Assembly (NCBI GenBank): GCA_031255655.1
Contig: JAIRSB010000227.1
Location: forward strand, 1 to 6,542
Direction of reading: 5' to 3'
Length of the DNA stretch: 6,542 nucleotides
Source: Spirochaetaceae bacterium
GTDB lineage: Bacteria; Spirochaetota; Spirochaetia; Treponematales; Breznakiellaceae
Both the position numbers and the translations under genes were made by a program. This document shows, in pieces, positions 5,475-6,542 of the stretch; positions within the stretch are counted from its first letter, which is position 1, and every line of letters starts with the position of its first letter. A model generated the notes under the pieces. The model had not been told where the DNA came from, did not search any database, and saw only the letters and a list, made by a program, of their open reading frames with translations.

Positions 5475-6170
5475 ATGGACGATGGAAAAGATGTAAAGGA
5501 CGCCGGATTGGACGGCAATGCAGGCATGGTGATTGCGATAAACGGCAGTCCACGCAAGAACGCGAACACCGCCGCGCTGCTGCAAAATGCGCTGGACGGC
5601 GCGGCTTCCGCCGGAGCGGAAACGGAGTTAATCCATCTCGTTGATTTACAATATCGGGGCTGCATGAGTTGTTTTGCCTGCAAGCGCAAGGGAACAAAGT
5701 TTATAGGCTCATGCGCGCTGCAAGACGATTTAACGCCGGTGCTGGAGAAGGTCATGCAAAGCCGCGCGGTTATACTCGGCTCGCCTATTTATTTGGCGGA
5801 TGTAACATCCCTGATGCGCGCATTTATCGAGCGGTTCGGGTTTATGAATATTTCGTACGACAATAAGGGGCAAAGCAGTCTTACCCGCAAGATTAACGGA
5901 GCGTTTTTCTATACCATGAATGTTCCAAAGCTCGCCTCCGCGCTATTTACCTACGTTTACAAGTTTAACACGGGCTTGCTAAAAAGATGTTTGCGCGGGA
6001 AAGTGGAACAACTGATTTGCGCCGACACTTGGCAGTTTGACGATTATGATAAATACGCCGCTTCTAGATTCGATGTTGCTAAAAAGAAAAAAGCGCGGGA
6101 GCTTGTTTTCCCCAAAGACTGCGAAAAGGCTTATCTGATAGGAAAGCGCCTTTCTGGTTCGCCGCTGTAA
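5475..6170 (+). CDS. Flavodoxin-fold NAD(P)H-dependent FMN reductase-like protein
   Basis: The 231-residue protein belongs to the NADPH-dependent FMN reductase/iron-sulfur flavoprotein-like family. The flavin-phosphate loop is INGSPRKNANT (22-32). It is followed by the family motif GCMSCFACK with cysteines 63, 66 and 69, a fourth cysteine at 80, the DD at 84-85, and ILGSPIYLADVTSLMRAFIERF in the second half of the fold. The tail motif FPKDCEKAYLIGKRL is typical of this group. It should bind FMN in the cytoplasm and pass electrons to an unknown acceptor. The cysteine spacing C-x2-C-x2-C-x10-C resembles the 4Fe-4S motif of archaeal Isf proteins but with a longer last gap, so a cluster is possible rather than shown. 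A 17-residue hydrophilic extension precedes the usual start of the fold; AGGAGG before the first ATG supports keeping it. It lies 110 bp after rdgB on the same strand and may be co-transcribed. Confidence 0.85.
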   Translation: MDDGKDVKDAGLDGNAGMVIAINGSPRKNANTAALLQNALDGAASAGAETELIHLVDLQYRGCMSCFACKRKGTKFIGSCALQDDLTPVLEKVMQSRAVILGSPIYLADVTSLMRAFIERFGFMNISYDNKGQSSLTRKINGAFFYTMNVPKLASALFTYVYKFNTGLLKRCLRGKVEQLICADTWQFDDYDKYAASRFDVAKKKKARELVFPKDCEKAYLIGKRLSGSPL

Positions 6171-6467
6171 AAAACAGTAATCGGATTGTAAGGCGTTTCA
6201 CAGAATGTCCGTCAGTGCGAGAAGCGAAACAACGAAGTAATCCAGACCCTGTGGATTGCTTCGCCCGGTAAATTACCGGCGGCAAATCGTCTCGCTCGCT
6301 CGCAATGACGATGCCGCGCATCCGCGAGCGGCGCGTTCTAGGGCACAAAAAAATGTGGGGAGAGTGTGGCGTGGGAATAGAGCGTAGCGGAACGACCTAG
6401 GCGAACGGAATCCCGAGCCGCTACTGCGGCGAAGCGTAAACAGTCCTGTTATGCGATGCGCCTTGAC
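6171..6467. other. Gene-free junction region
   Basis: I see no credible gene in these 297 bases. The left two-thirds hold the palindromic repeat at 6211-6309. The rest contains scattered GCGNAGCGGAA-like words, a CCTAGG palindrome (6396-6401) and a small stem GCCGC-TACT-GCGGC (6417-6430), and becomes AT-rich near 6465 where the methyltransferase fragment ends. No terminator with a T-run is visible for either flanking gene. Confidence 0.6.
6211..6309. repeat. Long imperfect palindromic intergenic repeat with a nested palindrome
   Basis: The outer arms GTCAGTGCGAG (6211-6221) and CTCGCAATGAC (6299-6309) pair with one mismatch. The inner stem CGAAGTAATCCA (6233-6244) pairs with TGGATTGCTTCG (6252-6263), with one G-T wobble and a 7-base loop. 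The right arm also carries a perfect 15-base palindrome, CCGGTAAATTACCGG (6265-6279), with no partner on the left, as if inserted. The CATTGCGAGCG...GCAATCC wording is that of dispersed palindromic repeats found in many bacterial genomes (from memory). It is non-coding; a role as a mobile relic or in mRNA 3' stability is inference. Confidence 0.7.
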
Positions 6468-6542
6468 CTACAATAATCTTCTTTTTGACAAATCACAATA
6501 TTCTTTATCTATTTCAATACCGATAAACGATCTTTTTCCCAC
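6468..6542 (-). CDS. C-terminal end of a site-specific DNA methyltransferase (partial)
   Basis: On the minus strand the last 24 codons before a TAG at 6468 read GKRSFIGIEIDKEYCDLSKR and end in RLL. This is the characteristic end of N6-adenine/N4-cytosine DNA methyltransferases whose S-adenosylmethionine site lies C-terminal: the hydrophobic strand FIGIEID, whose acidic end contacts the cofactor ribose, then EYCDLSKRRL in place of the usual EYFEIAKKRI. The gene enters from beyond the right edge, so the catalytic DPPY/SPPY motif and the target specificity cannot be seen. Only 21 of 75 bases (28%) are G or C, far below the neighbouring genes, which suggests recent transfer, probably with a restriction-modification locus. 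The family call rests on a short but distinctive stretch. Confidence 0.75.
   Translation of the reverse strand: MGKRSFIGIEIDKEYCDLSKRRLL

Noticed and set aside
5138..5755. 205-codon minus-strand frame opposite rdgB and the flavoprotein gene
   Set aside because: It spans two well-supported plus-strand genes and the gap between them, with low-complexity Ser/Pro/Arg content.
6079..6348. 89-codon minus-strand frame over the flavoprotein end and the repeat
   Set aside because: It is mostly a translation of the palindromic repeat plus antisense of a real gene; such frames recur wherever this repeat type occurs.

Overview
The window looks like chromosomal DNA of a diderm (outer-membrane) bacterium of roughly even base composition. 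It carries a complete LolCDE-type lipoprotein release transporter, which only makes sense in a cell with two membranes. The wording of the two permease subunits reminds me of treponemes and other spirochaetes. That is recall, not a search, so the lineage is a weak inference.

Layout. (1) 1-1294, plus strand: the 3' part of larC, then a complete larB that overlaps it by 20 bp. Both belong to the pathway for the nickel-pincer nucleotide cofactor; no larA or larE is in view. (2) 1295-4638, minus strand: a compact three-gene operon read from right to left, permease (TTG start at 4638), ATPase lolD (3254-2559), permease (to 1295). The genes overlap by a few bases, and the last permease has no convincing ATG, GTG or TTG start; an ATT codon touching the lolD stop fits best. 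The larB and second-permease stop codons abut tail to tail with no spacer. (3) 4639-4764: a divergent promoter region with an 11-bp-arm inverted repeat and promoter-like boxes facing both ways. (4) 4765-6170, plus strand: rdgB (ITPase/dITPase), a possible 34-codon ORF coupled to its stop, then a flavodoxin-fold NAD(P)H/FMN reductase-like protein with four clustered cysteines and a strong Shine-Dalgarno site. (5) 6171-6467: no gene; it holds a long imperfect palindromic repeat of the type scattered through many genomes. (6) 6468-6542, minus strand: the last 24 codons of a site-specific DNA methyltransferase, only 28% G+C, apparently the edge of a transferred restriction-modification locus.

How the parts work together: LarC and LarB act in one cofactor pathway; the Lol proteins form one inner-membrane complex that passes lipoproteins towards the outer membrane; RdgB cleans the nucleotide pool; the flavoprotein is a redox enzyme of unknown substrate. 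I see no undescribed multi-gene system. The points most worth a second look are a perfect 35-bp palindrome in the LarC interdomain linker (where Lactobacillus splits larC by frameshifting), the apparent ATT start in the lol operon, the probable leaderless rdgB transcript, and the AT-rich methyltransferase edge beside the repeat.
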